The notes: generated by a model from the sequence alone, not told the origin. A DNA stretch of 64,000 nt from Diospyros lotus (GCF_014633365.1 NC_068338.1:9558616-9622615), one strand, 5' to 3'; positions 1 through 13,676 are shown, counted from the stretch's first letter. A program made the numbers and translations.

Positions 1-151
1 ATTGACCACTCATCCATCATTCACATGAACGGTTACTTGGCCTTTCACAACTAGGACTTCTATCCCAATGGCTCTCATACGCATATCTACGCATGCCTAA
101 CTCCTTTATCCCAAATCTGGATTCCCATGGATTCCAACTCGACTCACTTCG
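1..151 (-). mobile_element. Left remnant of an outer non-coding LTR retrotransposon (target of nested insertion)
   Basis: This stretch matches the internal region of the same family near 7498-7648 (shared text on Pro-rich lines such as atggctctcac and cccaaatctggattccc). Its continuation is found at 24,894, on the far side of the inserted element. It is therefore the left arm of an older copy into which the 157-24,893 element jumped. No coding capacity is seen. Confidence 0.75.
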
Positions 152-156
152 GATTT
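152..156. repeat. Target-site duplication gattt, left copy
   Basis: The five bases gattt lie directly before the TG of the left LTR at 157. They are repeated directly after the CA of the right LTR at 24,894-24,898. A perfect 5-bp duplication fixes the limits of this element. Confidence 0.9.
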
Positions 157-2542
157 TGTACCAACCCGCTCCCACTTACGAGTGCCACTGGTAAATAATC
201 GACCAGATTACTCACCTATCAAACCACAACTGAAGGGTTGGACTATGTTTCAAGAGAAACGCCCTAGGTGGGAACTAGGCTTCGTCCTCCCCTTCGCTCC
301 ACTCAGGAATCAGTCCTAACTCAATCAAGAAGACACAGCGGACTGAGACCCGAAACCCGAGTGAGCTTCACCTCTCTTCAGCTCGCCTCATAGCAAGCCA
401 GAGGTGACCCAGGCACAAAGCTAGCATACAAACACTTCGCTGAGTATTGGGGATTTATGAGAACATACCTCGCTGATCTTTACTCGATCCGAACTTGGCT
501 TCAATAACCCAAGCCATATATATATAATGAATAATTTCACAATCATTTATCACTCTACGATGATTGCAACAATTAGATACAACCAATTCTCAACAAGTAT
601 ACATTTACTCACAAGGGTATACATATACCACGCCCTCTGGCTACATACAAGCAATATTCAAAATACATAACTCGGGCAACGCAGCTAGTTGCCACAATGG
701 CCTCCCGGCGCCATCCCTGCTTGCATCCGGACTTGCATCATCTACACATGAGGTAAACCTCATGAGTCATAAAGACTCAGTAAGGGTGCAAATGCATGTA
801 AATATGAATATAATCATGTTTATGTATGCCAATGCATGCAAATGAGGCTAGGTCCCCTCATCCTCACAACCCACTAAGGTTTGAGGCATCAACCTATTAG
901 CCCCCACCACACTAGTCCTCCATATGGCCATAGGTCCACTAGGTCTTGCATCACACAAGATATAACCACTACATGCCAATGCAACATAAAAACATTATCA
1001 AGCATATTTACTGACTTGCAAAGCCACCTCCACATGGGGCCATCCCTTACCTGGCTCGAAGCTTCAACTCTGCCTCGGCACGAACTCTAGTCCGAACTCC
1101 GAGCTCTTCTAGGATCACCGCCTCCCCGGTCGAACCTCATTCAATTGGAAGGAAGAATCGACCAATTGCCCACGCCGACGTTGCTTCCCGAGCTGCTATC
1201 TCTTGCCCGAAATCCCATTCTCGAGCTTCCGGTATGCTCTATGAGTCTCAATATAATTTCCAGGACTTTTCCCTAATTTTCTGAAATTTTTCGGGATTTT
1301 TTTCCCCTATTTTTCCAGATTTTTCAGAATTTCCTTATTATATTTTTTTTTTTTCTTTTCTTTTTTTCTTCATTTTCTTTCTTCCCGCGCGCACTGTTCA
1401 CCAACTTCCTTGCGCGGCCGACCTGCGCATGCTTCTCCTTCCTCGGTCACGGCTGCACAGCTACCAGCCTCTCAGCTTCAACAGCTGCCGATGCTTCCCG
1501 CGGCATCTTCACCGGCCTCGTTGCACCAGCTGGTCGCCGCAGCCACAAGCCATCGCTGCACGCAGTAGCGCGCGCACCCTGCGCGCTGCCATAGCCGGTT
1601 GCTGCTGTGCGCATCGGTCCGTGGCTGCCTTTGGTCGCCGCTTCCACGACATCACGGCCACCAGCTTCTTACTCGCAACCCCGCCCGATGCCGAGCATGC
1701 CATGACTGCCTCTACCTCGGCCACTGTCGCTGCTTCAAGGGTCGGCCATGGCAGCCGCTCCCATGGTCGATTGTCTTCAAGCTTTCTCTCTCACTCTCTC
1801 CCGCGAGCTCTCTCTCGATCCCTTGCAATCTCTCTCCCTCTCTTGCACTCGGCTATCACTCTTCTTCTCCCTCTCTGTTCTTTGAATTCAAAATTTTGAA
1901 ATGGCAGCAAGCCCGCGGCTCTGCCTATATATATATATATATCCACGCCTATACATATATAATTACATATATAAAGTTTTTAATCTCCCTATTTTATCAT
2001 AATTCCCCTTAAAGAATATAAAATTACACTTAGGGATTTTTATAAATAGCACTTGGACTCTCCCAAGACTTTAAATTATATCACCAAGCTACACCAAATC
2101 TCGATTTATTAAAATTAATAACTGACCGCTACTCGAGAATACCGACCTCGACCTTGCGCCTACACGGGACCTTTATTCGACCCGAAAACACTTAAGGGTT
2201 GCCATACTCAGAAAACCGAACCACCCCTAGGGTCCCCTCAGCTTCCGAGAGGTCCCCTGCATCCATTCGGTATTGGCACCCACTCGGGCTTATATAGAAT
2301 TTATTCCAAAAATTATTCCCGATCGGATTGCTTCCTGCGCCCTTATCCTCACCTCGAGACGCTCATCAATCTCTTGCCCTCTTCCCTGGACATCCAAGTC
2401 CCGAGGCACTCCCAGCCGCCAATTCGACAATTTTATTAATTAATTACTCGAATCTAACTCTTGGGCTTCCCGGACCACTCAAGATCCTTTTAAAATAATC
2501 AAAATTATTTATTTTCAACACCATGTAATACCGGGTATTACA
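157..2542 (-). repeat. LTR (3' LTR in element orientation), 2386 bp
   Basis: Begins TGTACCAACCCGCTCCC and ends GGGTATTACA, a TG...CA pair. It contains a GC-rich, low-complexity part (about 1380-1760) and a pyrimidine-rich tail. Frames that run through the GC-rich part on both strands (for example 1429-1899) are composition artefacts, not genes. It matches 8634-9945 plus 23,819-24,893 along its whole length. Confidence 0.92.
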
Positions 2543-2560
2543 TTCCACCCTCCTTAAAGA
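2543..2560 (-). other. Polypurine tract of the non-coding element
   Basis: Reading on the minus strand, the tract aaggagggtggaa lies directly before the LTR start TGTAATACC. The same layout (aagggaggtggaa then TGTAATACC) is seen at 32,612-32,624 in a plus-strand copy, which supports the assignment. Confidence 0.75.
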
Positions 2561-5500
2561 ATTTCGTCCTCGAAATTTACTTTGCCTTAATCTCTTGCCC
2601 AAGACGATCACACTCTTAGGCTACCCTCCGAATCTCCTGCGCGAGAATCTCGTAACCGTACCATTTTTTTTTAGCTTTTACCTCAGGTTATACCCACCTC
2701 AAGGTTTCACTTAAGCATTCGGTCCTCCCCAAATACCGCTTTGGCTTCTCGCCAAATCGTACCACTAGTCGCTGGTCGTGCTTACTGCAACGATATCCAT
2801 CTCCGGATGGATTTTCTCTACCTCGAAGCATCTCTTTACAGGTTTACTTCCCATTTCCCCTTTTTTGCATCAACCGAAACAACTCTCACTAACATTACAT
2901 CACTGATCAGTCTACTACGATTTTACCCCGATCACACACGGCAACGTTTCCCATTGCCAATCACACATGGCCACGATTTTACGCTGGTCCAACCAGCAAC
3001 GTCTTAGCACTGATCATCAACCGCAATGTTTCTTTTAGTGACCACAAGACACTCAAACACCTACGCCACCATGGCATACTGCCATTAATCACAAGCATGC
3101 ACAACTTAAGTTGATCCTCATGGCAACTTCTTATTACCGATCAACTAACCATGCTAGCACTACATGGGAAGCAACCATTTGGTTCACCCAGTCAACTTAG
3201 ACCATTTCAGACATGGTCTTCTTCCTTGACCAGTCGACCTTTATTTATCGATACGATTACGCAAAATCGATATACCTAACACCATGTCAAGTAATTACAC
3301 ATTTCAACCATACGTGCATTACCCGAGTCCAACTCGAGCTTGGCGATGCACGCACCATTACAATCTCACCTCGAGCTTAACCATGCTCGGGCCCCAACCT
3401 TCTCCCAACCAGGAGCTCTTCGCAGAAGCACTCAGAGGTACTTAGGCCTTCTTATTAGCCGATATCATATGCTAGTAGGGGTTTCATACCCCAAACAAGA
3501 ACTCTTCACTGAGCAACCCCCTCATCAATTCCTCATCCCATTTCAACTTTTACGATCATGTCCCATGCTAGGCCTTACCTTGGCTGTTAAACCCTACCGC
3601 GAGTCAAGGATCCTACCATTTCGCTTAAGGTCGCAGAACCATTAATCGGCCCTCGTCATTACCCACGGTGCGTGGCACAAGTGATTGGCTTATTACCATC
3701 TGCACAATCACTTATTGCATCGCACCTGTAGGATAACTCGTGCCTTTGGTCCGCACCACAACAAGCTACATGGTTACACCCCCACTCTTGTAGCTATCTT
3801 CTAGCCAAATTTGCTCGCCCAGCTTCAATTTCATTGGGACTTTTCAATTCTCGCTAGAGCCTCGACGGGGCCTCTTACTCTTGAGGCACGAAACTTTCAG
3901 CAATCCTAAATCAGGTTCATTCTCAATTTGCGATAAACACCTGATTTAAACCATGCATAATGGTTCCCTTTGTCCTCCCCGGCAAGGACAACACCAGAAC
4001 AACAACGAATTTTCCCTCTACAGTCGTTGCATCTGAAATTTCATAGGCACCAGCCTTTGTGGCCATTCACACTCGGCTTCAAGGTCTTACCATGCAAAAT
4101 GGCTACCTTTGACCTTCCTGAGATTTTTTTTTTTTTTTTTTTTTGACGGCGACGATGACACCACCACGTCATTTCAAAAGACTCACTACGCCTTGAATCT
4201 TACTGGTCATCGCAACGAACACGACCCCACCCTTAGGCCATTTTCCACAAATCACTTTGCTATTCTTATAGCAGCTAGCTAATTCCCTGAGAAACTTTGG
4301 CTTCTCCCAGATTTCTTATAACTTTTGCTACAACTAGCTCACATCACTCAATGAGCGACCACATTAGCCTTAACACCATTATGATCAGCTAAGACGATCT
4401 CTTTTCATCGCTTAGTGCCACATCCAGCCGCAACCACGACTCAGGGGCCACCTATGCCACTGACCGACTACTCTCTCAACGCCCCACGACCCCAGCCAGC
4501 CGCTGTATTGCCGCTGCCGCTATTACCAGTAGGCGTCTTCGGTCGCCATCGGCTACCCCTGGTCGGTCACCAATCGGCTCCACTAGCTGATTTCCTTTCT
4601 TCGCAACCATTAACCCCTAACCATGAGGTTAATCTCACCAATTTCCCACATTCCAAAGCATCCATCTAGCTGTATTAATCACAGCTTTCAGGTGATTTCA
4701 TCACCTAAACACCATTCTTGGGATCCAATCTCGTCCCACCAGCTTTTCTTTCGAGCTCTCGTCACCCACTGGCGACATCTTAATTTCGCTCTCATCATCC
4801 ATCTAACCAACTCGATTAGCTTTAGCCGGATCGCCCGGCTCAACCAACACAACTTTCCTCCAAGCACTACACTTGCAATCTTTAACTATGACTTCAATTT
4901 AAAGTCCACCCACTGGAAATCACCCTTGCCAATCTTGTGGAACTCACATTTCCACTCAATGCCATAGGACTCATCTTCCTACTCAGGCACTTGCCATCAC
5001 GCTGGCTCTCCCCTAGTGATCTATCCAGTTAGAGTGGTAAAGCCTTAGGAGGTCCATTTAGTGTTGTTGCCCTATGCTCAACTTTTCTTGGGAGAACATT
5101 TCAAGTTCTACCTAGGCCACATTTCAACACTACCCTCTATAACTCCTGCTACGGAGTAGCACTCCTTCAAACGGCATAATTTCTGCTCTGACCAACCATC
5201 TTTATCACATTGGATCTCCTTTCTTAAAATTTGCCTGGTCCCGCCACCAGGGCCCGCTGAACCTTTATGTACACGGTCAATCAACAAGGCTTTTCATCAC
5301 AGTCTTTGAGCCTCACGCTCATACCATTGCCATTAGGTGTTACCACATGGCAACTGATCCTGTGTCATCAACCGGAAATCCATCCAGTGCTACATAAGGA
5401 TACTTCCTCATTTTTTTGCATCGACACATCAGGACTAATACTAGACCGTGCAATTGCAAGCCTTCACGAATTTCAAACCGTGCCTCAGCCACACGTTCAG

Positions 5501-8500
5501 CCTGCCACAACTTACATCGCAGGATTAGAGATCCCCATACTTGAAACTTCATGCGCTTCAATATTCCCATCTCATGGTTGGTTTCCAACTCGTAAGTCTC
5601 GCCCTTCACGGCACTTACGTAACATTCTGGGGCCATTTATTGACTCCACCAATTAACCCATCTTCTTGCATCATCGCAAGGTCACACGGGTCTCTCATCT
5701 CAATTTACCCGATCAACTTTGATCAATTTAACCACAACTACATTAGCATCCTTTAGCAAGGAGCATCGCCACACATCTTGTTTTCATGCCACAAGATATC
5801 ATTCAATCGACTCACAAACCTTCTTGCTGCCTAGACAACAAAGGCACTGCGATGATTTTTTTTTTTTTTTTTTTTTCTTTTTCAACCCTCACAGAAATTT
5901 AGGTTTGGCCCAGACATAACCTACAGCATACCCCAGGTCCTCGGCATCTAATCGTCTCCACTACAGACAGGTTACTCCACATAGAGGGCTGCAGTCCCTC
6001 CCGTGAATTAACCGTCTATATCCAGTGGTCCTTAGCATTAGACCCGTCAACCGTAGGCATCAACTGTAGCGTTATTCCCACGCTAGACCCGTTTCCTTTT
6101 TCCTGGGTTTCTTTCTCAAACATCTCGAAGTGCTACAACACCCAAACATTCGTTAAACCACTTCGACACTACTTATCGTAATAAAGGGCTTAACCCCTGA
6201 CTCGGGTGCAACGCCCTAACCGCATTTCACAAATCTTTAGCCCCTGACCATCTGCATAATCACTGTGTTGCCCTGTGCTTTAGGCGAGCCAACACCTGGT
6301 CACCCTCATCGTGTCACTCCCATACACTGGCCCAACACTGGTTCCCCATCGTGTCGCCCTGTGCTTCAGAGAGTCAACACCCAATCATTATTGCCGTGCG
6401 GCTCCCTTACACTGGCCCAACAACAGTTTCCAATAGCATGGCCCAGGTCCCACTCTGATCTGTTTCGCACCCCGTAGTGTGACTTTCAGCCTTTCTGTCA
6501 CACCTCTGATATCAAACCAGACATGACTACCTCGCCACGCTCGCAGCCACTATTCTTACCAGGCGTCCTACTCGACAACAAATCTATCGGATCATTATCG
6601 CGTTCCACGATTCTTCCTTAGGACTACTCTAGGGGTCCTATCCCTAACAAGAGATTCTCGGTCTCCCTGACTAACTCTCTTAAGGTGCTGCTCTAGGTTT
6701 TCGGCATCTGATCGTCACCTGCAGTTCACTAAATTGCTCAGGCCCATGGGCCACTTACCCTCAACGCGAGCCAACTCATTAGTCCTCTGCCACACGGTCC
6801 ATAGCATCAAATCCGTTACCCGAGCCTTACACCCTTAGCATCAAGGCTACTTAAAGCCCTCCCGAGCTACGATGGTTCCACCACCATCTTACCCAAGCCA
6901 TCTTACTTGGTTATCATTGCCTTGATAACCTCAAGCTCATATCATGAGCCTCGCTCCTCCAGACTCTACATCTCTTACCGCTTACAAGACTCTCAAACCA
7001 CTTTTCCTCTTGAGGCCTCATAATCTTACCCCACGAGATCATACCTTAAGCTCCGGCACCCATATCCATAGAGCACCTACCATTACCTTCCAGGTAAAAT
7101 TGAGACCTCTCGCCTCTCCTTGCACACCCATAGTGCGTTTAGTCACGATGCCCAGCTTGGCCTTCCAACAGGCCTCTCTCAGGCTCCCATGACTTGGAAT
7201 ATAAAATTCGGGGCCTCCACATTGCTCACCATGCCCCTGCCCACTCGGCATCCGAAGTTGGCATTTCCATCGCGCGCATAGCCTATGGATGTCCTGTTGC
7301 CACACACTCATCACCCTCGGGCCTCATACCACTCATACCCTTCATTGGGTGACCTCCGCGTCTCCCATTAAGGGTGTCGAGACCTTAGGCGTCATCACGA
7401 CCACAGGCTTCATAATGAGGGTCTATTCACCTCTCATCTCCCGACCTTAGGCGTCCCACCAGACCCCGAGCGTCATAATGAGAGTTTTGATTGGCCCCTC
7501 ATCCATCAATCACTTGAACGGTCTTTTGGCCCTTCACAACTATGACTTCTAACCCAATGGCTCTCACGCGCACATCAACGCATGCCCAACTCCTTAATCC
7601 CAAATCTGGATTCCCCTGGATTCCAGTTCGACCTACTTGGGATTTCCATCTCATACATACACCCACTAGGGTCCACTTGCCACATGCCTATCATTCCCAA
7701 GGATAGACCTCGTCTCATCACGAAACCAACTAAGGTCCACTCATACCCTAGGCACATCCCCGCCAGAATCATTATAACAATACGATCACATCGCTTCACA
7801 TACATCAAGCATCCCGACTCCCCTCAGAGTCATTCCGGAATCTACTTACGTCATGCCTTCACTGGCCGTGACATACAAATGCATTACATGCACACTTCCC
7901 ATAGAGCCTCACTACGATTAACTTTACCTCCAGGAGCTCGTCACATAGCCAGTTGATGACTCATTTCCTTGAGTCTTGAGCTAACTCCCACTATAGCTCA
8001 CTCTATCTCAAGCGCATTAGCCTTTCTTCACCACTTCCAAGGGACAGCTCTTTTCCCTAGAACATGCTCGACAAATCCCTGACATAGGGACGCTCCATTA
8101 ATCCCCTCCCGGACTAGTCATGCTTCTGCTTCGTGTCCCCACACGAGCCTCAACACTTCAATCCCAAGGAGTTCCCATCCCTTAAACACCTCATATCCCC
8201 GAAATGCCACATTTGAGATTTCTTGATACCAACACCCATACTCGGGTTTTCGGTTCCTCATTGCTTACCCCGTATACCTCTCACAGGTATATTATCTCAA
8301 TCCAAGGTATTTTCTCATCCCTAGAACAGGAATATCCAAACATACCATTGCAGACCTCAATAACTCGACCCAATCCTTTAGGGTCCTCGGTCCACATGTC
8401 CAACTTTCAAGGTTATCGGACCAACCTTACATTGAAATCTCAAAATTTCAAATCAATTGTTCTCGACCCCAACTCAGCAGTTACGACATTTTAACTTGCA

Positions 8501-8619
8501 GTCAAATCATGCCAGACATCCTCTATTCCAAAACCTTGGCAATTTCTCACATTAATCACTTAACCGACCATACTTAACACTTAAGCACGCTAGCCTTCCT
8601 CACTTATATAGCTAGCCAT
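2561..8619 (-). mobile_element. Internal region of the non-coding element; no recognisable genes
   Basis: About 6 kb between PPT and PBS. The plus text is C-rich with many short frames, but none is long or has a retroelement motif on either strand. Parts are shared with 27,757-32,624 in reverse (for example 2730-2810 with 32,340-32,420, 3540-3600 with 31,560-31,620, and 5340-5400 with 27,770-27,830). This shows it is a conserved family-specific sequence rather than a random decayed pol. Poly-T runs occur at about 4123-4144 and 5857-5876. Confidence 0.7.
6265..6438. repeat. Two-unit imperfect tandem repeat, period about 86 bp
   Basis: Unit one (6265-6350) and unit two (6351-6438) share the order gtgtYgccctgtgctt, gtcaacaccc-like text, tacactggcccaaca and gtttcc. 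A similar phrase occurs at 31,360-31,460 in reverse, within another copy of the family. Confidence 0.6.
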
Positions 8620-8631
8620 GCTCTGATACCA
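8620..8631 (-). other. Primer-binding site, initiator tRNA-Met type
   Basis: On the minus strand TGGTATCAGAGC lies two bases from the LTR end at 8634. This is the standard plant PBS complementary to the 3' end of initiator tRNA-Met. It fixes the element orientation as minus. Confidence 0.9.
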
Positions 8632-8633
8632 AC

Positions 8634-9945
8634 TGTAACAACCCGCTCCCACTTACGGGTGCCACTGGTAAATAATCGACCAGATTACTCACCTATCAAA
8701 CCACAACTGAAGGGTTGGACTATGTTTCAAGAGAAACGCCCTAGGTGGGAACTAGGCTTCGTCCTCCCCTTCGCTCCACTCAGGAATCAGTCCTAACTCA
8801 ATCAAGAAGACACAGCGGACTGAGACCCGAAACCCGAGTGAGCTTTACCTCTCTTCAGCTCGCCTCATAGCAAGCCAGAGGTGACCCAGGCACAAAGCTA
8901 GCATACAAACACTTCGCTGAGTATTGGGGATTTATGAGAACATACCTCGCTGATCTTTACTCGATCCGAACTTGGCTTCAATAACCCAAGCCATATATAT
9001 ATAATGAATAATTTCACAATCATTTATCACTCTACGATGATTGCAACAATTAGATACAACCAATTCTCAACAAGTATACATTTACTCACAAAGGTATACA
9101 TATACCACGCCCCCTGGCTACATACAAGCAATATTCAAAATACATAACTCGGGCAACGCAGCTAGTTGCCACAACGGCCTCCCGGCGCCATCCCTACTTG
9201 CATCCGGACTTGCATCATCTACACATGAGGTAAACCTCATGAGTCATAAAGACTCAGTAAGGGTGCAAATGCATGTAAATATGAATATAATCATGTTTAT
9301 GTATGTCAATGCATGCAAATGAGGCTAGGTCCCCTCATCCTCACAACCCACTAAGGTTTGAGGCATCAACCTATCAGCCCCCACCACACTAGTCCTCCAT
9401 ATGGCCATAGGTCCACTAGGTCTTGCATCACACAAGATATAACCACTACATGCCAATGCAACATAAAAACATTATCAAGCATATTTACCGACTTGCAAAG
9501 CCACCTCCACATGGGGCCATCCCTTACCTGGCTCGAAGCTTCAACTCTGCCTCGGCACGAACTCTAGCCCGAACTCCGAGCTCTTCTAGGATCACCGCCT
9601 CCCCGGTCGAACCTCATTCAATTGGAAGAAAGAATCGACCAATTGCCCACGCCGACGTTGCTTCCCGAGCTGCTATCTCTTGCCCGAAATCCCATTCTCG
9701 AGCTTTCGGTATGCTCTATGAGTCTCAATATAATTTCTAGGACTTTTCCCTAATTTTCTGAAATTTTTCGGGATTTTTTTCCCCTATTTTTCCAGATCTT
9801 TCAGAATTTCCTTATTATATATTTTTTTTTTCTTTTCTTTTTTTCTTCATTTTCTTTCTTCCCGCGCGCACTGTTCACCATCTTCCTTGCGCGGCCGACC
9901 TGCGCATGCTTCTCCTTCCTCGGTCACGGCCGCACAGCTACCAGC
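8634..9945 (-). repeat. LTR of the non-coding element, left part (5' LTR in element orientation)
   Basis: Starts TGTAACAACCCGCTCCC and matches 157-1478 with scattered substitutions, mostly C/T or G/A. It stops at ctaccagc, where the Athila element begins, and resumes at 23,819. The last five bases, ccagc, are the target copied by that insertion. Confidence 0.92.
9941..9945. repeat. Target-site duplication ccagc of the Athila insertion, left copy
   Basis: ccagc directly precedes the TGACTGCACTC start of the Athila LTR. The second copy is at 23,819-23,823, directly after ...ACTAATCA. The uninterrupted site can be read in the sister LTR near 1470 (ctaccagcctctcag). Confidence 0.95.
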
Positions 9946-12034
9946 TGACTGCACTCTCACCCTGCAATTAAAACACAAAACAAAACACAATAAAAATTTT
10001 ATATTTTTTTATTTATTTAGGCGAGAGGTTTATACTCGTCAGTGTACGAGTGCAGTTGTAGTTCAAATTTAAATTTATACTTTCTGGATAAGTCCAGGTC
10101 GTCCACTGAGAGATTTATTTATGGCAAAAGAAAAAAAAGAATGTCACACACACGCACACGCATTTAGATGGATTGATAACATGATTTTTTATAGTTTTTT
10201 AGATAACAAATACTAGAAAATAAAGCAAGATAGAAGTTGAAATAAATACTAAACGTGAGAATATGAAATTGGAAAGTACTTGAGTTAAGACAATTTCAGT
10301 GCCAACCCGTTGATTCCCAAATATTAGCATAAAAGATTAGCAACATTAATTTAATTTCATATATGAGGATTTGTTATTAAATGCAATTAAAGATAATGAT
10401 AGCTTTAGTTTAAGCAATCCCCATACATGATATGCGGGATTCTAATTTAAAAAACTACCATAAATTTAATTACAATTAATACACAAAACAACTAAATTAA
10501 TCATCCGGGTTTGGGTATGATAGCGTTTCCAGTTCTAGTAACTCTCATGCGTGACATGAAAGCTCTAAGTTAGGTTTACGCTCCAATCCAAACCTAGTGA
10601 TTTTTCAATAATCAAAACAAACTCATATTGAAGTTTAAACCAATGTTACTCATTTAAAGCGTAGCTTTCTTTGGGAATCATTGGCGTTAGACACTGTCCT
10701 TGCCTTAACCCAAGATTAGATTTAGCTACTCATCTCTATTAAATTAATTGACAACAATTTAAATGACATAATTTAAATAACAGAATTTAAATGACAGGAA
10801 TTAAAATAGAAGAAACTAACCGGCCATTTAGGCGGTAGATAATTAAAATACAAGAATTAAAATTGCAAGAATTTAAAGGCATAAACTAACCGTCCATTTA
10901 GGCGGTGAACAATTAAATGACAAGAATTAAAATTGCAAGAATTTAAAGGCATAAACTAACCGTCCATTTAGGCGGTGAATAATAAAGTAATAATAAATGA
11001 CATAAGAATTTAAAAGAAGAAAGGAAGAAATGAAGAAAGTAAGATCACAAGAGAAAATACTAAAGAAAATGAGAGAGAACAAAAGCAATTCTCAAGAGAG
11101 AATTCTAAGGAAATAACTAAACTTTGATTCAAGAATAATAATCACACTTACAAATGCAATCAAGTGATCTATTTATAGGCCACAAGATGCAATACAAACC
11201 ACACAATTTCAATTATTCAACTAGACATAATTATATCTAATGGGCACTCACACACTTAAAGTTAAATGGATTTTAGCTATAATACACACCTAATATTAAA
11301 TGGATTTTAGCTAAAATACATACCTAATAAAGCATTCATAAAGTTAAATGGATTTTAGCTATAATATCCACCTAATAGTTAAGTGGATTTTAGCTAAAAA
11401 ACACACCTAATAAAGCTCTCACATAAAAAATAAAAATAGATTTCTATAAATTGATTTTTAATCTTCATTAGGATTAAAAATAATCCTTGGGCCTTCTCCA
11501 AATAATATCTTCCATGGGTTGCTCAAATTGGGCCTTAATTCTTCATGGGCTTAAATTCTTCATGGACTTTAATTTTTCATGTGCTTGATTTCTTCATGGA
11601 CTTGAATTTTTCATGGGCTTGATTTCTCCATGGGTTTGATTTCTTCATGGACTTGAATTCTTCATGGACTTTAAGTCTTCATGGGCTTTAATTCTTCATG
11701 CCTAAAAAAAAAAATAAAAATAATTTAATATTATTAATAAATTATATATTATATATATGTATTACACATGGCACATATATATATATATATTATATTATAT
11801 TATATTATATATATTACATGAATGCATATAATGATGTATATGTATTATATATAATTTTATATATTATTATTATTATTATTATTAAATTTTACTTTAAAAT
11901 TTCATTTCATTCATTTTTCAATTTAAACTTGCATATAACCATAAAATATATATTAATATCTAATTTAAACTATTTTTAAGATCAAAAGAAGGATATAATT
12001 ATAACAAAATTTTTATAAAATTAACCACTAATCA
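9946..12034 (-). repeat. Athila LTR (3' LTR in element orientation), 2089 bp
   Basis: Starts TGACTGCACTCTCACCC and ends CCACTAATCA. It is the same length as the right LTR and almost identical to it; the two differences seen are at about 11,452 (a versus c in ctataMattg) and in the ggacttKaatttt run near 11,600. It contains three internal repeat arrays: about 70-bp units with taggcggt at about 10,813-10,990, tggattttagct units at 11,266-11,410, and ttcttcatgg units at 11,520-11,700. These are followed by an AT-rich microsatellite block at 11,700-11,890. Confidence 0.95.
10813..10990. repeat. Tandem repeat, period about 70 bp, inside Athila LTR
   Basis: Three copies of aaactaaccgKccatttagg start at about 10,813, 10,883 and 10,953, separated by aattaaaattgcaagaattt text. 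The same array is present in the right LTR at about 22,597-22,775. Confidence 0.85.
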
Positions 12035-12050
12035 TACCCCCCAACTTAAA
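12035..12050 (-). other. Polypurine tract of the Athila element
   Basis: On the minus strand tttaagttggggggta lies directly before the 3' LTR start TGATTAGTGG. This is the expected place for plus-strand priming. Two near copies lie further inside the element at 13,505-13,520 and 15,785-15,800. Confidence 0.85.
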
Positions 12051-12622
12051 CATTGCTAGTCCCTTAGCAATCAGATTATACACCTGCCAAACTTTATTCA
12101 CAATAACTGTATGAATGTAAAAATTTCAAATTCGAAACCGAAATGCATGAAATTGATTAAATAATTTAGCATTCTAAATCAGATTTTTTTTTTTTTTTTT
12201 TTAAAAAAGGTCATACAATCTCAGGAATAGTAATTAGGATAACCAACACACAGATTTACTCCCTCAAAGTTTTGACTTCAAAACTTACTATGGATTTTCC
12301 CTCCAATAAAAATGATTCCTCAAGTGTACACACAAGGGGGTGCACCATTATAAGAGTAAATGTAGAACAAGTTCAAAATTCGGTGTCATCCCAAATACAA
12401 GGAACGTATTTTCATGAAAGAACAAGGAAATTGACATAGCTTCATGATTGGAATAATGCTCTAGATGAGTAACTTCTGAATTTAAACATGATTCCCTACT
12501 CCAAACTCGAATTCTGAGATCACATGATTTATAGCATCAAAAGGGACCGGTCTGGGTTGTAATAGGGCTATAAGGTTAATACGGGTTGTCAAAGAAAAGG
12601 TAGAGTGTGCAAAGGGTGTGTC

Positions 12623-12660
<38 letters not shown>

Positions 12661-13504
12661 CATTCATTTTGAAACAGTTATGCTGAATAGCTAAGAGAAT
12701 TTGCCCCTTTTTTTTTCACTTTTTTTTTTCTTTTTTTTTTTTCTTTTTTTTTTCTTTTTCTTTTTAAATATGAAAATAGATAAACAGACTAATTCCCAAA
12801 ATCACACCAGGTTGGATAAAATTCATATGGTTATGGGTTAAACAAGGGTAACGAAAGAAGTTGTACTACAAATGGCTCAAATGGGCTAACAAGAGGTTGA
12901 TTTAAAGAGAAAAAAATAGGCTCAAAATGAAAGAAATTGATCCCCCTATCATGCTTCTCAGTCATCTAATTCATAGTTTGAAACCAGTCAAATTCATCCG
13001 CTATCATACTAGACATTCAAAGCGAATTGATATTTTGAAGCCATTGAAAAGATAAGATAAACAAGAGAGCATATTTAGAGTAAGTGTTATTTCACTCAGA
13101 ATTAACGGTTATTAGGCTCAAACACTTGCTTGGGTAATAGTCTCCACTTCTGTTGAGGGATCATACAATGTACTAATCAGCTAATTACTGTTACCTTTGA
13201 CTTTATGACCGATAACCAATTTCTAAATTTTGAATCCCTGATGAATGTAAATTACTTATTCTCATGCATAAACGTTTTCAAATGAGAAATCAATGCATTC
13301 ATGTTTCGTATTGCAAACTTAACCGGCTATCAGTGCATAACTTTAAAGCTTTAGGAATAGCATTATTTAAAACACATAATAAATTTTTTTTTTTTTTTTT
13401 TTTTTATAAGAGCAGATAAAGATAATCAATTCACACAAGACTACAAACTAGCAATAGCAAACTCACAGTTAAATATGAACCAAATAATTCATAACTAAAC
13501 CTTA
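12051..13504. other. Non-coding spacer in the Athila 3' part
   Basis: About 1.45 kb with no supported gene. It is rich in A tracts on the element sense strand, seen as T runs at about 12,183-12,202, 12,627-12,658, 12,706-12,765 and 13,383-13,405. The only longish frame here (12,482-12,667 on -) is poly-Lys translated from one of these runs. Confidence 0.6.
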
Positions 13505-13520
13505 CACCCCCCAACTTGAA
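13505..13520 (-). other. Extra PPT-like tract, downstream of the LOG-like ORF
   Basis: The sense strand reads ttcaagttggggggtgt, almost the same as the true PPT at 12,035. Together with the copy at 15,785 it brackets the block holding both accessory ORFs. Whether it primes plus-strand synthesis cannot be told from sequence. Confidence 0.6.
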
Positions 13521-13676
13521 TTGCAGTAATAAATTAGGGTTGTTAAGAATACCTGTAACTCCACAAGTCCATTTTGCTGTGAACTGCTAAAACTTAAACA
13601 ACAAATGAGCACACCATATATATATATTTATATTTTCACACCAAAATAAAAATTTCATGCAAGTCATAAGATAAGC

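Noticed and set aside
564..1090. 93- and 69-residue frames repeated at 9041-9567
   Set aside because: Identical position within the two LTRs of a non-coding element; no motif, and the repetition is explained by the LTR pair.
1429..2012. Several overlapping frames on both strands in a GC-rich part, repeated at 23,805-24,254
   Set aside because: They lie inside LTRs, overlap on both strands and in several frames, and have a low-complexity Arg/Ala/Ser composition. They recur only because the LTR is repeated.
10813..10990. 70-bp repeat units as a CRISPR-like or satellite array
   Set aside because: Only three units, inside an LTR and duplicated with it; they are LTR-internal tandem repeats.
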